Notes: generated by a model not told the origin, from the sequence alone. Numbered from the stretch's first letter, positions 1-12,623 are shown. The stretch: 64,000 bases of DNA from Streptomyces albus subsp. albus (GCF_000725885.1 NZ_JODR01000012.1:124001-188000), one strand, 5' to 3'. Made by a program: numbers and translations.

Positions 1-150
<150 letters not shown>

Positions 151-157
151 CTAGGTA

Positions 158-177
158 CGCCGGTAAGGACACCGGCG
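158..177 (-). promoter_or_regulatory. Stem-loop in the gap 5-prime leader
   Basis: A perfect 7-bp inverted repeat (158-164 with 171-177) with a 6-base loop lies 23 bases upstream of the gap start, just above the ribosome binding site. It could affect leader stability or translation of gap; no specific regulator is implied. Confidence 0.35.
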
Positions 178-295
178 AGTGCTGTTTGGGATGTCCCCGA
201 CCGAGTCCGACCCTACCTCTCCATCGAGGTGGGGCCCACATCGGCCGGGCGGGCGTGGCAGCCGCCCGAACTCACCGCTCAGGCGAGCGTTTTAC

Positions 296-379
296 TGCTC
301 GTCGGACGAGTAATTCCGCACTCGCCGACCGAGCATTTCCCCGCTCATCAAATGAGCGTTCCCCTGCTCGTCGGACGAG
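296..379. repeat. Palindromic repeat cluster between whiA and gap
   Basis: The palindrome CTCGTCGGACGAG lies within two near-identical blocks at 296-310 and 365-379, period 69 bases, and each block is flanked by similar sequence (GAGCGTT before, ATTCC after). Between them, at 343-357, is another perfect hairpin, GCTCAT-CAA-ATGAGC. The first hairpin met by minus-strand transcription begins about 15 bases past the whiA stop, so the cluster plausibly terminates the uvrC-rapZ-yvcK-whiA transcript. Two identical copies are more than a terminator needs, so they may also be operators for gap. Terminator versus operator cannot be decided by eye. Confidence 0.5.
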
Positions 380-394
380 CATTCCCGCCGCTCA

Positions 395-1372
395 TCAGCC
401 GACCATTTCCTCGGTCAGATTGGACTCGGTACCCGGAATTCCGAGATCCTGCGCACGCTTGTCCGCCATTGCCAGCAGCCGCCGGATCCGGCCCGCCACC
501 GCGTCCTTGGTGAGCGGCGGATCGGCGAGTGCCCCCAGCTCCTCCAGCGACGCCTGCTTGTGCTCCATCCGCAGCCGCCCGGCGGCGGCCAGGTGCTCGG
601 GCACCTCGTCCCCGAGGATCTCCAGGGCGCGCTGCACCCGGGCCCCGGCCGCGACGGCGGCCCGCGCCGAGCGGCGCAGGTTCGCGTCGTCGAAGTTGGC
701 GAGCCGGTTGGCGGTGGCCCGCACCTCGCGGCGCATCCGCCGCTCCTCCCAGGCCAGCACCGACTCGTGCGCCCCCAGCCGGGTCAGCAGGGCGCCGATG
801 GCATCCCCGTCCCGGACGACGACGCGGTCCACGCCCCGCACCTCACGCGCCTTGGCGGCGATCTGGAGCCGGCGCGCCGCCCCCACGAGGGCGAGCGCGG
901 CCTCCGGTCCGGGGCAGGTGACCTCCAGCGAGGAGCTGCGGCCGGGCTCGGTGAGCGAGCCGTGGGCGAGGAAGGCACCCCGCCACGCGGCCTCGGCGTC
1001 GCAGGTGGCCCCCGAGACCACCTGCGGGGGCAGCCCCCGGATGGGACGGCCACGGCCGTCGACCAGGCCCGTCTGCCGGGCGAGCTGGTCACCGCCGGCG
1101 ACCACCCGGACGACGTACCGGCTGTTGCGCCGCAGTCCGCTGGGCGCCATCACCACCAGATCGGAGGAGTGGCCGAAGATCTCCAGGATGTCCTTGCGCA
1201 GCCGCCGGGCGGCGATGCCCGTGTCCAGCTCCGCCTCGATCACGATCCGCCCGCTCACCAGGTGCAGCCCACCCGCGAAGCGCAGGATCGACGAGACCTC
1301 TGACTTCCGGCAGCAGGTGCGGGTGACGGGAAGCCGGGAGATCTCGTCCTTCACCGCAGGCGTCATCGCCAT
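395..1372 (-). CDS. whiA: WhiA sporulation regulator
   Basis: 325-aa WhiA, the DNA-binding regulator needed, together with WhiB, for sporulation septation in Streptomyces aerial hyphae. The N-terminal part (about residues 1-190) is a LAGLIDADG homing-endonuclease-like fold that has lost nuclease function; the region after [16 protein letters not shown] is typical. The C-terminal part (about 200-325) is the DNA-binding module, ending in a helix-turn-helix ([22 protein letters not shown]). Length matches the family. The ATG start overlaps the end of yvcK by 10 bases, so translation is probably coupled. It closes the uvrC-rapZ-yvcK-whiA cluster, an arrangement conserved across Gram-positive bacteria, and gap follows. 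Confidence 0.97.
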   Translation of the reverse strand: MAMTPAVKDEISRLPVTRTCCRKSEVSSILRFAGGLHLVSGRIVIEAELDTGIAARRLRKDILEIFGHSSDLVVMAPSGLRRNSRYVVRVVAGGDQLARQTGLVDGRGRPIRGLPPQVVSGATCDAEAAWRGAFLAHGSLTEPGRSSSLEVTCPGPEAALALVGAARRLQIAAKAREVRGVDRVVVRDGDAIGALLTRLGAHESVLAWEERRMRREVRATANRLANFDDANLRRSARAAVAAGARVQRALEILGDEVPEHLAAAGRLRMEHKQASLEELGALADPPLTKDAVAGRIRRLLAMADKRAQDLGIPGTESNLTEEMVG

Positions 1373-2433
1373 GGGCCGATCCTTCCATGCATCCGAAAAA
1401 TACGGTCGTACGCGGCGGCCAGCAGTTCCGGATCGTGCCGGTCGTGCCGCGGGGCGGCGCCCCGGGACTCCGTCCCGCCGGCGCCCCCGGATGCCGCCAC
1501 GGGCGCCAGCTCGACCTTCCCGCCGAGCTGCTCGGCGGCCTCGCTCAGGGAGTCCTGGTCGGGCACGGCATCCTGGTCGGCCAGCACCACGTCGAAGGTG
1601 AGTTTAGGGGCGTGTCGGGCCAAAACCTCCAAATGACGCTGCGGGGAAAAACCGTCCGTCTCACCCGGCTGCGGAGCCAGATTGAGGGAGAGCACCTTGC
1701 GGGCCTTGGTCTCGGTGAGGGCCTGGAGCAGCTCGGGGACCAGCAGATGCGGGATGACGGAGGAGAACCAGGAGCCCGGCCCCAGCACCACCCAGTCGGC
1801 GTCCAGCACCGCGCGCACCGCCTCCGGGACGGCGGGCGGGTCGGTGGGGACCAGATGGACCTCCTGCACCTCACCGGGGGTGAGTGCGACCGTCGCCTGA
1901 CCACGGACCGTGGAGATCTCGTCCGGGCGCGCCGGGTCGTGGCCGCGCACCCGGGCCCGCAGTTCCAGCGGCACGGCCGACATCGGCAGCACCCGGCCGT
2001 GCGCGCCCAGCAGCTTGCCGACCAGATCGAGCGCCTGCACATGATCGCCGAGCTGTTCCCACAGGGCGACGATCAGCAGATTGCCGACCGCGTGTTCGTG
2101 CAGATCGCCCTGGCTCTCGAACCGGTGCTGGATGACCTCGGCCCAGGTGCGGCCCCACTCGTCGTCCCCGCACAGCGCGGCCAGCGCCTTGCGCAGGTCG
2201 CCCGGGGGCAGCACCCCCAGCTCGTCGCGGAGCCGCCCGCTGGAGCCGCCGTCGTCGGCGACGGTCACCACGGCGGTGAGGTCCCCGGTGATGCGGCGCA
2301 GCGCCGTCAGCGAGGCCGACAGCCCCATGCCACCGCCGAGCGCCACCACCTTGGGCTGCTTGGAGGTGAGACCGCGCAGTGCGCCGCGCGGTCCGGCCAG
2401 ATGCCGCAGGCTCCTACGGGCCATGGGCGTCAC
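1363..2433 (-). CDS. yvcK: YvcK/GlmR-type UDP-sugar-binding protein
   Basis: 356-aa member of the YvcK (GlmR, CofD-like) family. The glycine-rich nucleotide-sugar motif [14 protein letters not shown] is near residue 33, and the downstream [28 protein letters not shown] is characteristic. Family members bind UDP-GlcNAc and help direct carbon into cell-wall precursors; in Bacillus the protein is needed for growth on gluconeogenic carbon. The start is a GTG whose GTGA overlaps the rapZ stop codon, and its 3-prime end overlaps whiA by 10 bases, so it is translationally coupled on both sides. A start at the ATG three codons in is also possible. No catalytic role is claimed. Confidence 0.93.
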   Translation of the reverse strand: MTPMARRSLRHLAGPRGALRGLTSKQPKVVALGGGMGLSASLTALRRITGDLTAVVTVADDGGSSGRLRDELGVLPPGDLRKALAALCGDDEWGRTWAEVIQHRFESQGDLHEHAVGNLLIVALWEQLGDHVQALDLVGKLLGAHGRVLPMSAVPLELRARVRGHDPARPDEISTVRGQATVALTPGEVQEVHLVPTDPPAVPEAVRAVLDADWVVLGPGSWFSSVIPHLLVPELLQALTETKARKVLSLNLAPQPGETDGFSPQRHLEVLARHAPKLTFDVVLADQDAVPDQDSLSEAAEQLGGKVELAPVAASGGAGGTESRGAAPRHDRHDPELLAAAYDRIFRMHGRIGPWR

Positions 2434-3470
2434 TCACGTCCCATGTCACGGTGGACGATCACCGTCTCCACCCCGCCGTCGGACAGCCGGCGGGCCAGCT
2501 TCTCCGACATGGCGACGCTGCGGTGCTTGCCGCCGGTGCAGCCGACGGCGACGGTCACATAGCGCTTGCCCTCCCGGCGGTAGCCGGCGGCGATCAGCTG
2601 CAGCAACTCCGTGTAGCGGTCCAGGAACTCCTTGGCACCGGGCTGGTTGAAGACGTAGTTGGAGACCTCCTCGCTGGTCCCGGTGTAGGGGCGCAGCTCG
2701 GGCACCCAGTGCGGGTTGGGCAGGAAGCGGCAGTCGACCACCAGGTCGGCGTCCACGGGCAGGCCGTACTTGTAGCCGAACGACATGACGGTGGCCCGCA
2801 GTTCGGGCTCCTCGTCACCGGCGAACTGGGCGTCGAGCTTGGCCCGCAGCTCGTGCACGTTGAGGCTGGAGGTGTCGATGACCAGGTCGGCGTCGCCGCG
2901 CAGCTCGCGCAGCAGATCGCGTTCGGCGGCGATGCCGTCCACGATGCGGCCGTCGCCCTGGAGGGGGTGCGGGCGGCGCACGGATTCGAAACGGCGCACC
3001 AGCGCCTCGTCGGACGCCTCCAGGAACACGATGCGGCGGGCGACGTTGTAGGCCGCGAGGTCGGCGAGGGCGCCCTTGAGGTTGTCGAAGAAGTTACGGC
3101 CGCGTACGTCCACGACGACCGCGATCCGGGCGACGTTCCCCTGCGAGCGGGCGCCGAGCTCGACCATGGTGGGGATCAGCTCGGGCGGCAGGTTGTCCAC
3201 GACGAACCAGCCCAGGTCCTCCAGGCACTTCGCCGCGGTGCTGCGTCCCGCGCCCGACATCCCGGAGATGATCACCAGCTCCGGAATCGTCGTGTTCGCC
3301 GCCTCCTCCGGCTGGGCCGGCTTGAGCGTACTCACCACTGCTCCGTCTCCGCGCTGCTGCTCGCGTTCCGCGCTCATCCTGTCATCCCCCGGTGTTCCGG
3401 TCTTCGCCCTGCGCTCGTGCGCGGGCCGAGGCCCTGCACACGTATGTCGGTCTTCGTGCCGTTCGGTCAC
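2430..3470 (-). CDS. rapZ: RNase adapter protein RapZ
   Basis: RapZ (YvcJ) family nucleotide-binding protein. The P-loop is [12 protein letters not shown], with Arg in place of the usual Lys in GKS. The signature blocks [30 protein letters not shown] and [15 protein letters not shown] are all present. In E. coli RapZ guides RNase E to the small RNA GlmZ; actinobacteria lack GlmZ, so the target here is unknown. The longest frame starts at GTG 3470 in a GTGA overlap with the uvrC stop, adding about 31 residues of non-conserved, charged sequence. An internal ATG at 3377 (MSAEREQ) is an equally good start. It sits between uvrC and yvcK in a fully overlapping operon. Confidence 0.94.
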   Translation of the reverse strand: MTERHEDRHTCAGPRPAHERRAKTGTPGDDRMSAEREQQRGDGAVVSTLKPAQPEEAANTTIPELVIISGMSGAGRSTAAKCLEDLGWFVVDNLPPELIPTMVELGARSQGNVARIAVVVDVRGRNFFDNLKGALADLAAYNVARRIVFLEASDEALVRRFESVRRPHPLQGDGRIVDGIAAERDLLRELRGDADLVIDTSSLNVHELRAKLDAQFAGDEEPELRATVMSFGYKYGLPVDADLVVDCRFLPNPHWVPELRPYTGTSEEVSNYVFNQPGAKEFLDRYTELLQLIAAGYRREGKRYVTVAVGCTGGKHRSVAMSEKLARRLSDGGVETVIVHRDMGRE

Positions 3471-5554
3471 TCTTCTTCAACGATCTCACCCGTCGCCGTA
3501 TTCACCGCCGGGCCGGAGGGCGTGGCCCCGGCCAGGGCGGCGACGACCGTCTCGGCGGTCTTGCGGCCGATGCCCGGCACCTGGGAGACCTCCTCGATCG
3601 AGGCGGCCCGCAGCTTCTTCATGGACCCGAAGTGCTTGAGCAGCGCCTTCTTGCGGGTCTCCCCCAGGCCCTGTACGTCGTCCAGGGGGCTGCTGCGCAG
3701 CCGTTTGCCGCGCTTGCCGCGCTGGTAGCGGATGGCGAAGCGGTGGGCCTCGTCACGGACGCGCTGGAGCATGTAGAGGCCCTCGCTGGAGCGGGGCAGC
3801 ACCACCGGGTCGCTCTCGCCGGGCAGCCACACCTCTTCCAGGCGTTTGGCCAGCCCGCACACCGCCACGTCGTCGATGCCCAGCTCCTCCAGTGCGGCCT
3901 GCGCCGCCGCCACCTGCGGCTGACCGCCGTCCACGACCACCAGCTGCGGCGGGTAGGCGAACTTCTTGGGGCGCCCCTCCTCGTCCCGGACGGCGCCCTG
4001 TGCGGGCTGCGCGCCGGCCCCGTCGGCCGCGCTCCCCCCGTCCCCGGCCGGGCGCGGGGCCGGGCTCGGGCCCGCCGGTCCCGCCTCCAGCTCGCCGCCC
4101 AGCTCCTCCTCCGGCCACTCGCCGGTGCGCTGCTTGTCCACCAGGTAGCGGCGGAAGCGGCGGCTGATGACCTCGTGCATGGCACGGACGTCGTCCTGGC
4201 CTGCGAAGGACTTGATCTGGAAGCGGCGGTACTCGCTCTTGCGGGCCAGCCCGTCCTCGAAGACGACCATGGAGGCCACCACGTCGTCGCCCTGGAGGTG
4301 GGAGATGTCGAAGCACTCGATGCGCAGCGGCGCGGAGTCCAGGTCCAGGGCCTCGGCGATCTCCTCCAGGGCGCGGGAGCGGGTCGTCAGGTCGGAGGCG
4401 CGCTTGGTCTTGTGCAGCACCAGGGCGTGCTCGGCGTTCCGCCTGACCGTCTCCATCAGGGCGCGCTTGTCGCCGCGCTGCGGGATGCGCAGGCTCACCT
4501 GGGCGCCGCGGCGCTCGGACAGCCACTGGGCTATCGGCTCGGACGGCTCGGGCAGGGCCGGGACGAGCACTTCCTTGGGCACCCCGCCGCTGCCGCCGCC
4601 GGTGGCCGCGTCGCCCTCCTCGGCGCCGTAGAGCTGTTGCAGCGCGTGCTCGACCAGCTCCGGTGTGCCGACGGCCTCCACCTTGTCGGTGACCCAGCCG
4701 CGCTGTCCGCGCACCCGGCCGCCGCGGACGTGGAAGATCTGGACGGCCGCCTCCAGCTCGTCCTCGGCCACCGCGATCAGGTCGGCGTCGGTGGCGTCGG
4801 CGAGCACCACCGCGTTCTTCTCCATGGCGCGCTTGAGCGCGTCGATGTCGTCCCGCAGCCGGGCGGCCCGCTCGTACTCCAGCTCCTCGGCGGCCTGCTG
4901 CATCTCGCGCTCCAGGCGGCGCAGGTGCGAGCCGGTGTGCCCGGCCATGAAGTCGCAGAACTCCTCGGCCAGTCGGCGGTGGTCCTCGGGGGAGATCCGG
5001 CCCACGCAGGGGGCCGAGCACTTGCCGATGTAGCCGAGCAGACAGGGGCGGCCGATCTGCGCGGAGCGCTTGAAGACGCCCGCGGAGCAGGTGCGCACGG
5101 GGAAGACCCGCAGCATCAGGTCCACCGTCTCGCGGATGGCCCAGGCCTGTCCGTACGGGCCGAAGTAGCGCACGCCCTTCTTCTTGGGGCCGCGCATCAC
5201 CTGGACGCGGGGGAACTCCTCGTTCATTGTCACCGCGAGGGACGGATAGCTCTTGTCGTCGCGGTACTTGACGTTGAAGCGGGGCGCGTACTCCTGGATC
5301 CAGGTGTATTCGAGCTGGAGCGCCTCCACCTCGGTGCCCACGACGGTCCACTCGACGGAGGCGGCGGTGGTCACCATCGTGCGGGTGCGCGGGTGCAGGC
5401 CGGCCAAGTCCTGGAAGTAGTTGTTGAGCCGCTGGCGGAGGCTCTTGGCCTTGCCGACGTAGATCACCCTGCGGTGTTCGTCGCGGAAGCGGTAGACCCC
5501 GGGCGAGTCGGGGATCTCTCCCGGTTTCGGACGGTAGGTGGAGGGGTCTGCCAT
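3467..5554 (-). CDS. uvrC: Excinuclease ABC subunit C
   Basis: 695-aa UvrC, the dual-incision nuclease of nucleotide excision repair. Domains in order: GIY-YIG nuclease (residues about 18-95, with [20 protein letters not shown]) for the 3-prime cut; a Cys-rich stretch near 170 ([13 protein letters not shown]); a UVR motif that contacts UvrB (about 205-240); an RNase H-like endonuclease domain for the 5-prime cut; and tandem helix-hairpin-helix motifs at the C-terminus ([16 protein letters not shown] and [10 protein letters not shown]). A Gly/Ala/Pro-rich insertion of about 45 residues (near 485-530) interrupts the nuclease domain, as is common in Streptomyces. First gene of the uvrC-rapZ-yvcK-whiA cluster; its stop codon overlaps the rapZ start. 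Confidence 0.98.
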   Translation of the reverse strand: MADPSTYRPKPGEIPDSPGVYRFRDEHRRVIYVGKAKSLRQRLNNYFQDLAGLHPRTRTMVTTAASVEWTVVGTEVEALQLEYTWIQEYAPRFNVKYRDDKSYPSLAVTMNEEFPRVQVMRGPKKKGVRYFGPYGQAWAIRETVDLMLRVFPVRTCSAGVFKRSAQIGRPCLLGYIGKCSAPCVGRISPEDHRRLAEEFCDFMAGHTGSHLRRLEREMQQAAEELEYERAARLRDDIDALKRAMEKNAVVLADATDADLIAVAEDELEAAVQIFHVRGGRVRGQRGWVTDKVEAVGTPELVEHALQQLYGAEEGDAATGGGSGGVPKEVLVPALPEPSEPIAQWLSERRGAQVSLRIPQRGDKRALMETVRRNAEHALVLHKTKRASDLTTRSRALEEIAEALDLDSAPLRIECFDISHLQGDDVVASMVVFEDGLARKSEYRRFQIKSFAGQDDVRAMHEVISRRFRRYLVDKQRTGEWPEEELGGELEAGPAGPSPAPRPAGDGGSAADGAGAQPAQGAVRDEEGRPKKFAYPPQLVVVDGGQPQVAAAQAALEELGIDDVAVCGLAKRLEEVWLPGESDPVVLPRSSEGLYMLQRVRDEAHRFAIRYQRGKRGKRLRSSPLDDVQGLGETRKKALLKHFGSMKKLRAASIEEVSQVPGIGRKTAETVVAALAGATPSGPAVNTATGEIVEEE

Positions 5555-5592
5555 ACGTCACACCCTACTGGGGAGGGGTGACAGCGATCATC

Positions 5593-5619
5593 GGGCGCGC
5601 GGCCCGGGGCCGCGCGCCC
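5593..5619 (-). terminator. Terminator hairpin after the MBL-fold gene
   Basis: A perfect 12-bp GC inverted repeat (5593-5604 with 5608-5619) with a 3-base loop lies 21 bases past the stop of the minus-strand MBL gene and before uvrC. There is no U-tract, which is usual for Streptomyces terminators. Confidence 0.6.
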
Positions 5620-5639
5620 GGGGGCGCGTGCGCGGTCGG

Positions 5640-6296
5640 CTACCAGCCGCGCTCGCGCCACTCCGACAGATGCGGGCGCTCCGCCCCGAGCGTGGTGTCG
5701 GCGCCGTGGCCGGGGTACACCCAGGTCTCGTCGGGGAGTTGTCCGAACAGCTTCGTCTCGACGTCGTCGATGAGAGTCACGAAGTTCTCCGCACTGCCGA
5801 AGGTGTTGCCCACGCCGCCGGGGAAGAGGCAGTCCCCGGTGAACAGGTGCGGGTGGCCGTGCGGGTCGTCGTAGACCAGCGCGATGGAGCCCGGGGTGTG
5901 CCCGGTCAGGTGCCGGGCGGTCAGCTCGACCTCGCCGACGCGCAGGGTGTCGCCGTCCTCGACCAGCACGTCGGTGGGCACCGGGATGCCCTCGGCGTCG
6001 TACCGTCCGGCGTGGGTGCGGGCTCCGGTGGCCTCCACCACCTCCGCGAGCGCCTGCCAGTGGTCGCCGTGCCGGTGGGTGGTGACGACGGAGGCGATGC
6101 CGTCGTCACCGATGAGCTCCAGCAGGGTCCCGGCGTCGTTCGCCGCGTCGATCAGCAGCTGCTCGCCGGTGGCCCGGCAGCGCAGCAGGTACGCGTTGTT
6201 GTCCATGGGGCCGACGGCGACCTTGGAGATCATCAGGTCGCGCAGTTCGTGCACGTCCGCGGGGCCGCCGACCGTCACGTTTCCGCTGTATGGCAT
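5640..6296 (-). CDS. MBL-fold metallo-hydrolase (glyoxalase II-like)
   Basis: 218-aa metallo-beta-lactamase-fold hydrolase. The metal-binding signature THRHGDHW (HxHxDH) is present, as are the later ligands in TGHTPGSIAL, TGDCLFPGGVG and YPGHGADT. Size and motif spacing fit hydroxyacylglutathione-hydrolase-like thioester hydrolases. Actinomycetes use mycothiol rather than glutathione, so the substrate may be a mycothiol thioester or another small thioester; that is inference. It starts 9 bases after the stop of the upstream mycothiol-dependent-type enzyme gene, so the two are almost certainly co-transcribed and may act in one thiol detoxification step. Confidence 0.9.
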   Translation of the reverse strand: MPYSGNVTVGGPADVHELRDLMISKVAVGPMDNNAYLLRCRATGEQLLIDAANDAGTLLELIGDDGIASVVTTHRHGDHWQALAEVVEATGARTHAGRYDAEGIPVPTDVLVEDGDTLRVGEVELTARHLTGHTPGSIALVYDDPHGHPHLFTGDCLFPGGVGNTFGSAENFVTLIDDVETKLFGQLPDETWVYPGHGADTTLGAERPHLSEWRERGW

Positions 6297-6305
6297 GGGC
6301 TCACC

Positions 6306-7007
6306 CTAGAGTGCGGGCAACGCGGGCAGGGATCCCCTCGCCGACAGTCCGCTGCCGCCTGTGCGGCCGGTCAGCCAGCCGACCAGGGCGACGGAACTGC
6401 CGGCCACCACCAGCGGGCCCTCCGGACCGGCCTGCTCGGCGCCGGTGCGCCAGGTGCGGCCGTCCTCGGCGCGCAGCTCCAGGGCCACGGGGATGTCCGG
6501 GTGGCCGGAAAAGCGCCGGGCCATGTTCGTCAGCTCCCGGTCCACGAAGGTGCCGGGCAGGTCTTCGAGCGTGTAGCCGATACCGAGATCGACGTGGTGC
6601 AGCTCGATCTCGATCCAGCGGCGGAAGGGGAGCGCGGAGGCGAGATCCGTCACACCGTTGCGCAAGGTGACGGTACGGTTCCAGTCCTCGTCGCCGAGCG
6701 AGGCGAAGGCGCTCTCCAGCCGGGAGGAGCTGACACGCACGTCGTCGACCAGTTCGTCGAGGGAGCGGCGGGCGCCCTCCTCGATGTCCGCCTCGCGCGC
6801 CTCGGCACTGGCGTACATGGGTTTGCCCGCGAGCACGTTGACGAGGGCGTCGGCGTTGCGGGCGAGGTGGGTGAGCACATGCGCCCGGCTCCAGCCGGGG
6901 AGCTGGGAGGGCTCGGCCACCTCGGCGCTCTCCAGTTTGACGGTGGCGCTGAGCAGGCGACCGGTCGCGGTCCGTACGAGTTCGGCGTCGTGCGCAGGCG
7001 TGGTCAT
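6306..7007 (-). CDS. Maleylpyruvate isomerase-family mycothiol-dependent enzyme
   Basis: 233-aa protein with the N-terminal DinB-like four-helix domain of the mycothiol-dependent maleylpyruvate isomerase family. The block LPGWSRAHVLTHLARNADAL (about residues 38-57) carries the metal-ligand histidines, and a further His lies in RRWIEIELHHVDLGIGY. These enzymes use mycothiol as cofactor or metal-bound thiol; the specific reaction is not predictable here. The ATG lacks a Shine-Dalgarno sequence, but a promoter (TTCCAC-17-TAGCTT) places the transcription start on or beside the ATG, so the mRNA is probably leaderless. The MBL hydrolase gene follows after 9 bases. Confidence 0.85.
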   Translation of the reverse strand: MTTPAHDAELVRTATGRLLSATVKLESAEVAEPSQLPGWSRAHVLTHLARNADALVNVLAGKPMYASAEAREADIEEGARRSLDELVDDVRVSSSRLESAFASLGDEDWNRTVTLRNGVTDLASALPFRRWIEIELHHVDLGIGYTLEDLPGTFVDRELTNMARRFSGHPDIPVALELRAEDGRTWRTGAEQAGPEGPLVVAGSSVALVGWLTGRTGGSGLSARGSLPALPAL

Positions 7008-7013
7008 GATCCA

Positions 7014-7042
7014 AAGCTACGGGGCCACTCGTTCGTGTGGAA
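7014..7042 (-). promoter_or_regulatory. Promoter giving a leaderless transcript (mycothiol-enzyme operon)
   Basis: On the minus strand, TTCCAC (7042-7037), a 17-base spacer, then TAGCTT (7019-7014). The expected transcription start falls on the ATG at 7007, and no ribosome binding site precedes that ATG, which fits leaderless translation, common in Streptomyces. Confidence 0.5.
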
Positions 7043-7204
7043 GACGGCGAGGCCGACCGTAATTCGAAAGCACGTGCTATAGGCTCGACCGTGAGGCTCC
7101 GGAACCCGAAGCGAACGACACTCCGGGCGGCGCCGTCCTACTCTTGGTCGGGGGCTACCGCTGGACGCGGGCTCCCGCATCCCACACGAAAGGTGCCGAC
7201 AGGC

Positions 7205-10165
<2,961 letters not shown>

Positions 10166-10238
10166 GCCCGCGAAGGGGCCGGTGGCGGGACGGCAGCCAC
10201 GGCTGCGGTCCGATCCGCGCGGCCCGGCCGACGGCCAT

Positions 10239-10270
10239 GAGGGGCCGGGACCACGTGGTCCCGGCCCCTC
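10239..10270 (+). terminator. uvrA terminator, perfect 32-bp palindrome
   Basis: Two 16-base arms (10239-10254 and 10255-10270) are exact reverse complements with no spacer, 74 bases past the uvrA stop. In RNA this forms a very stable hairpin, so it is very likely the uvrA terminator. Confidence 0.75.
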
Positions 10271-10373
10271 GGCGTTCCGGGCCGCGGGTACGGGCCACCC
10301 CCGCGCGGGCGGGTGCCCCACGGGCGGGGGCCAGGTGGGCGGAAGGGACAGAGCAGGACGTAGAGTGCGGCGC

Positions 10374-10799
10374 GTGACGACGAGCAAGGAGACGCCAGCG
10401 ACGCGCCGCACCGTGCTGTGCGGTGCCGCGCTGGCGGCACTGGGACTGACGGCGGCGGCGTGCGGCAAAGAGGGCTCCGGGGACTCCTCGGGACCGGACA
10501 AGCCGGTGGAGCTCGGCGAGGCGGCGGCCGTCCCGGTGGGCGGCGCCAAGCTGTACGCGGAGCAGAAGGTACTGGTGTCGCAGCCGGCCGAGGGCGAGTT
10601 CAAGGCGTTCAGCGCGATCTGCACCCACCAGGGCAGTGTGCTGGGCAAGGTGGACGGGGACGTGGCGGTCTGCCCCCTGCACGGCAGCCGCTTCCAGGTG
10701 GACTCCGGCAAGGTCGCCCAAGGGCCCGCCACCAAGCCGCTGCCGTCCGTGCCGGTGAAGGTCCGCGGCGGCAAACTGATCGCGGGCCCCGACAAGTAA
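10374..10799 (+). CDS. Rieske 2Fe-2S lipoprotein
   Basis: 141-aa small Rieske iron-sulfur protein. The cluster ligands are plain: C83-T-H85 and C100-P-L-H103 within CTHQG and CPLHGS. The N-terminus has twin arginines (TRRTVL), a hydrophobic stretch and a lipobox-like AAAC at Cys30, so it is probably exported folded by the Tat system and anchored as a lipoprotein. It resembles the stand-alone Rieske proteins of actinomycetes rather than the cytochrome bc1 subunit (which has extra transmembrane segments). The electron partner is unknown. The GTG at 10374 is chosen; a second in-frame GTG lies three codons upstream. No co-transcribed partner is visible. Confidence 0.9.
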   Translation: MTTSKETPATRRTVLCGAALAALGLTAAACGKEGSGDSSGPDKPVELGEAAAVPVGGAKLYAEQKVLVSQPAEGEFKAFSAICTHQGSVLGKVDGDVAVCPLHGSRFQVDSGKVAQGPATKPLPSVPVKVRGGKLIAGPDK

Positions 10800-11095
10800 C
10801 GCCGGGCTCCTGTCGCGGGCCCCGCGCCGCCGGGCGGGAACGGTGGACCGCGTGCGGGCGCCGGGCCGGGCGGGAACGGCGGGCCATGTGCGGGCGCCGC
10901 GCCGGGAGGAAACGGCGGGCCGTGCGCGGGCCCCGCGCCGCTGGACGGGAAGGGCGGGCCGCGTGCGAGCCCCGCGCCAGAAGAAAACGGCGGGCCATGT
11001 GCGAGCCCCGCGCCGCCGGACGGGAACGGCGGGCCGCGTACGAACCCCGCACCAGAAGAAAACGGCGGGCCATGTGCGGGCGCCGGGGTGCGAGG
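10800..11095. repeat. Degenerate tandem repeat array downstream of the MFS gene
   Basis: Intergenic DNA between the Rieske gene (+) and the MFS gene (-). The core GGCGGGCC recurs at roughly 35-39-base spacing (near 10878, 10914, 10953, 10988, 11027 and 11064), separated by variants of GCGAGCCCCGCGCC and CCGGACGGGAACGG. Reading frames remain open through it on the minus strand, but the translation is a monotonous Arg/Ala-rich repeat without family features, so I treat it as non-coding. Its position after both converging genes suggests no promoter function. Confidence 0.7.
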
Positions 11096-11123
11096 CACCG
11101 TCGAGGGCCCGGCCCCGGAGTCG

Positions 11124-12623
11124 TCAGGTGGGCGGGTGCCCTCGCGAAGTGGCGACGCCTGGCCCCAGTGCGGTGCCCGTGCCGGGGGCCAGGCCGCCCT
11201 CCGTGGTGCCGTCCGGCAGGGTGTCGGGCCAGCGTCCGCCGTTCATCCAGTAGGCGCGGATCTCCTCCAGTTGCCTGCCCCTGGTCTCGGGCGCCATCCG
11301 GACCATGAAGACGAGCGCGACCAGCACCAGCGCCGCGAACCCGCCGAAGGCCCAGGTGGCGCCGAGCCCCTCCAGGACGGAGGGGAAGAACTGGGCGACC
11401 ATGAAGTTCGCCACGAGGTTGGCCGTGAGCATCACGGAGGCGCCGAGCGAGCGCAGCCGCGCGGGGAACGCTTCGGAGGCGTACACCCAGATGAGTGATC
11501 CGAAGCCGAAGTTGAACGCCGCGGTGAACAGGGCGATGGCGGCGAAGCCCGCCCAGATCCCGGCTCCGCTGAGCGTGCGGGTGCCGAAGAGCACGGTCAG
11601 TACGACGAGCATCACCAGCATGGTGCCGATGCCGCTGAGCAGGACGACGCGGCGGCCGAGCCGGTCCACGACGAAGAGCGCGGCGACGGTGGCCAGCAGC
11701 GAGATGAGCTCGACGACGGCGGGCAGCAGGAAGTTCTGGCCGTTGCCGTGGAAGCCGAGGGTCTCGAAGATCTGCGGGCTGTAGTAGGTGACGGCGTTGA
11801 TGCCGGTGATCTGGCAGAAGAAGCCCATGCCGAGCACGAAGACGGTCGCCCGCAGGAAGGGGCGGCGGACCATCTGGCCGAGCGAGCCGCCGCGGCCGGT
11901 GCGTTCGGCGCGCAGTTCCCGCTGGATGGCGGCGCTCTCGGCGTCCGGGTCCACATCGGGGTCGGTCGATGCCATCACCCGGCGGGCGTCCTCCGTCCGT
12001 CCCTTGAGCAGGTACCACCGGGGGCTGTCGGGCAGCCGCAGCAGGGGCACGACGACGAGGGCGGAGGGGATCGCGGCCAGGCCGAGCATGATCCGCCAGT
12101 GGCCGCCGCCGGAGAGGCCCCAGTTGACGAAGTAGGTCAGGGTGATGCCGGCGACGCAGGCGACCTGATAGCCGGCGACCGCGGCTCCCCGCAGCCGGGC
12201 GGGGGTGGATTCGGCGATGAACAGGGGCGCGGCCACGATCGAGATGCCGATGGTGACGCCGAGCAGGAAGCGCACCACGTCGAGGACGAGGACGGTGGGC
12301 GAGAGCGCGGAGAGGGCCGAGAAGACGGCGTAGGCGGCGGCGACGAGCACCATGGTGGGTTTGCGGCCGAGTGCGTCGGTGAGCCGTCCGGCGATCAGGG
12401 CGCCCAGGATGTTGCCGAGGACCAGGATGCTGTTGACGAATCCGGCCTGGCCGGCGCTCAGGCCGAAGTCCTCGCTGAGGAAGACCAGGGCGCCGGAGAT
12501 GGAACCGGTGTCGTAGCCGTAGACCACACCCACGACCGCGCCGGTGAGAGCGATCATGCGGCCGGTGCGGAGGCTGGGGGCGGGCGGGGTCGGGGCGGTG
12601 CTCGGTCGTGTCGGTGGTGCCAT
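11124..12623 (-). CDS. Sugar-porter-family MFS transporter
   Basis: 499-aa major facilitator of the sugar porter type, with about 12 membrane segments. Sugar-porter hallmarks include VGVVYGYDTGSISGAL in helix 1, GRLTDALGRKPTM in the first cytoplasmic loop, QITGINAVTYYSPQIFE in helix 7, DRLGRRVVL in the mirrored loop, and a PETRG signature at the C-terminal side. It likely imports a hexose or related sugar by proton symport. The start is ATG 12623 with ribosome binding site GAAGGA; the frame extends upstream but is non-conserved. A promoter (TTGACA, 18-base spacer, GAATCT) and a LacI-like operator lie just upstream, suggesting sugar-responsive control. Confidence 0.92.
   Translation of the reverse strand: MAPPTRPSTAPTPPAPSLRTGRMIALTGAVVGVVYGYDTGSISGALVFLSEDFGLSAGQAGFVNSILVLGNILGALIAGRLTDALGRKPTMVLVAAAYAVFSALSALSPTVLVLDVVRFLLGVTIGISIVAAPLFIAESTPARLRGAAVAGYQVACVAGITLTYFVNWGLSGGGHWRIMLGLAAIPSALVVVPLLRLPDSPRWYLLKGRTEDARRVMASTDPDVDPDAESAAIQRELRAERTGRGGSLGQMVRRPFLRATVFVLGMGFFCQITGINAVTYYSPQIFETLGFHGNGQNFLLPAVVELISLLATVAALFVVDRLGRRVVLLSGIGTMLVMLVVLTVLFGTRTLSGAGIWAGFAAIALFTAAFNFGFGSLIWVYASEAFPARLRSLGASVMLTANLVANFMVAQFFPSVLEGLGATWAFGGFAALVLVALVFMVRMAPETRGRQLEEIRAYWMNGGRWPDTLPDGTTEGGLAPGTGTALGPGVATSRGHPPT

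Noticed and set aside
7008..7204. LexA (SOS) boxes upstream of uvrA, uvrB, uvrC and polA
   Set aside because: No GAAC-N4-GTTC palindrome was found in these upstream regions; GAAC or GTTC occur only singly.
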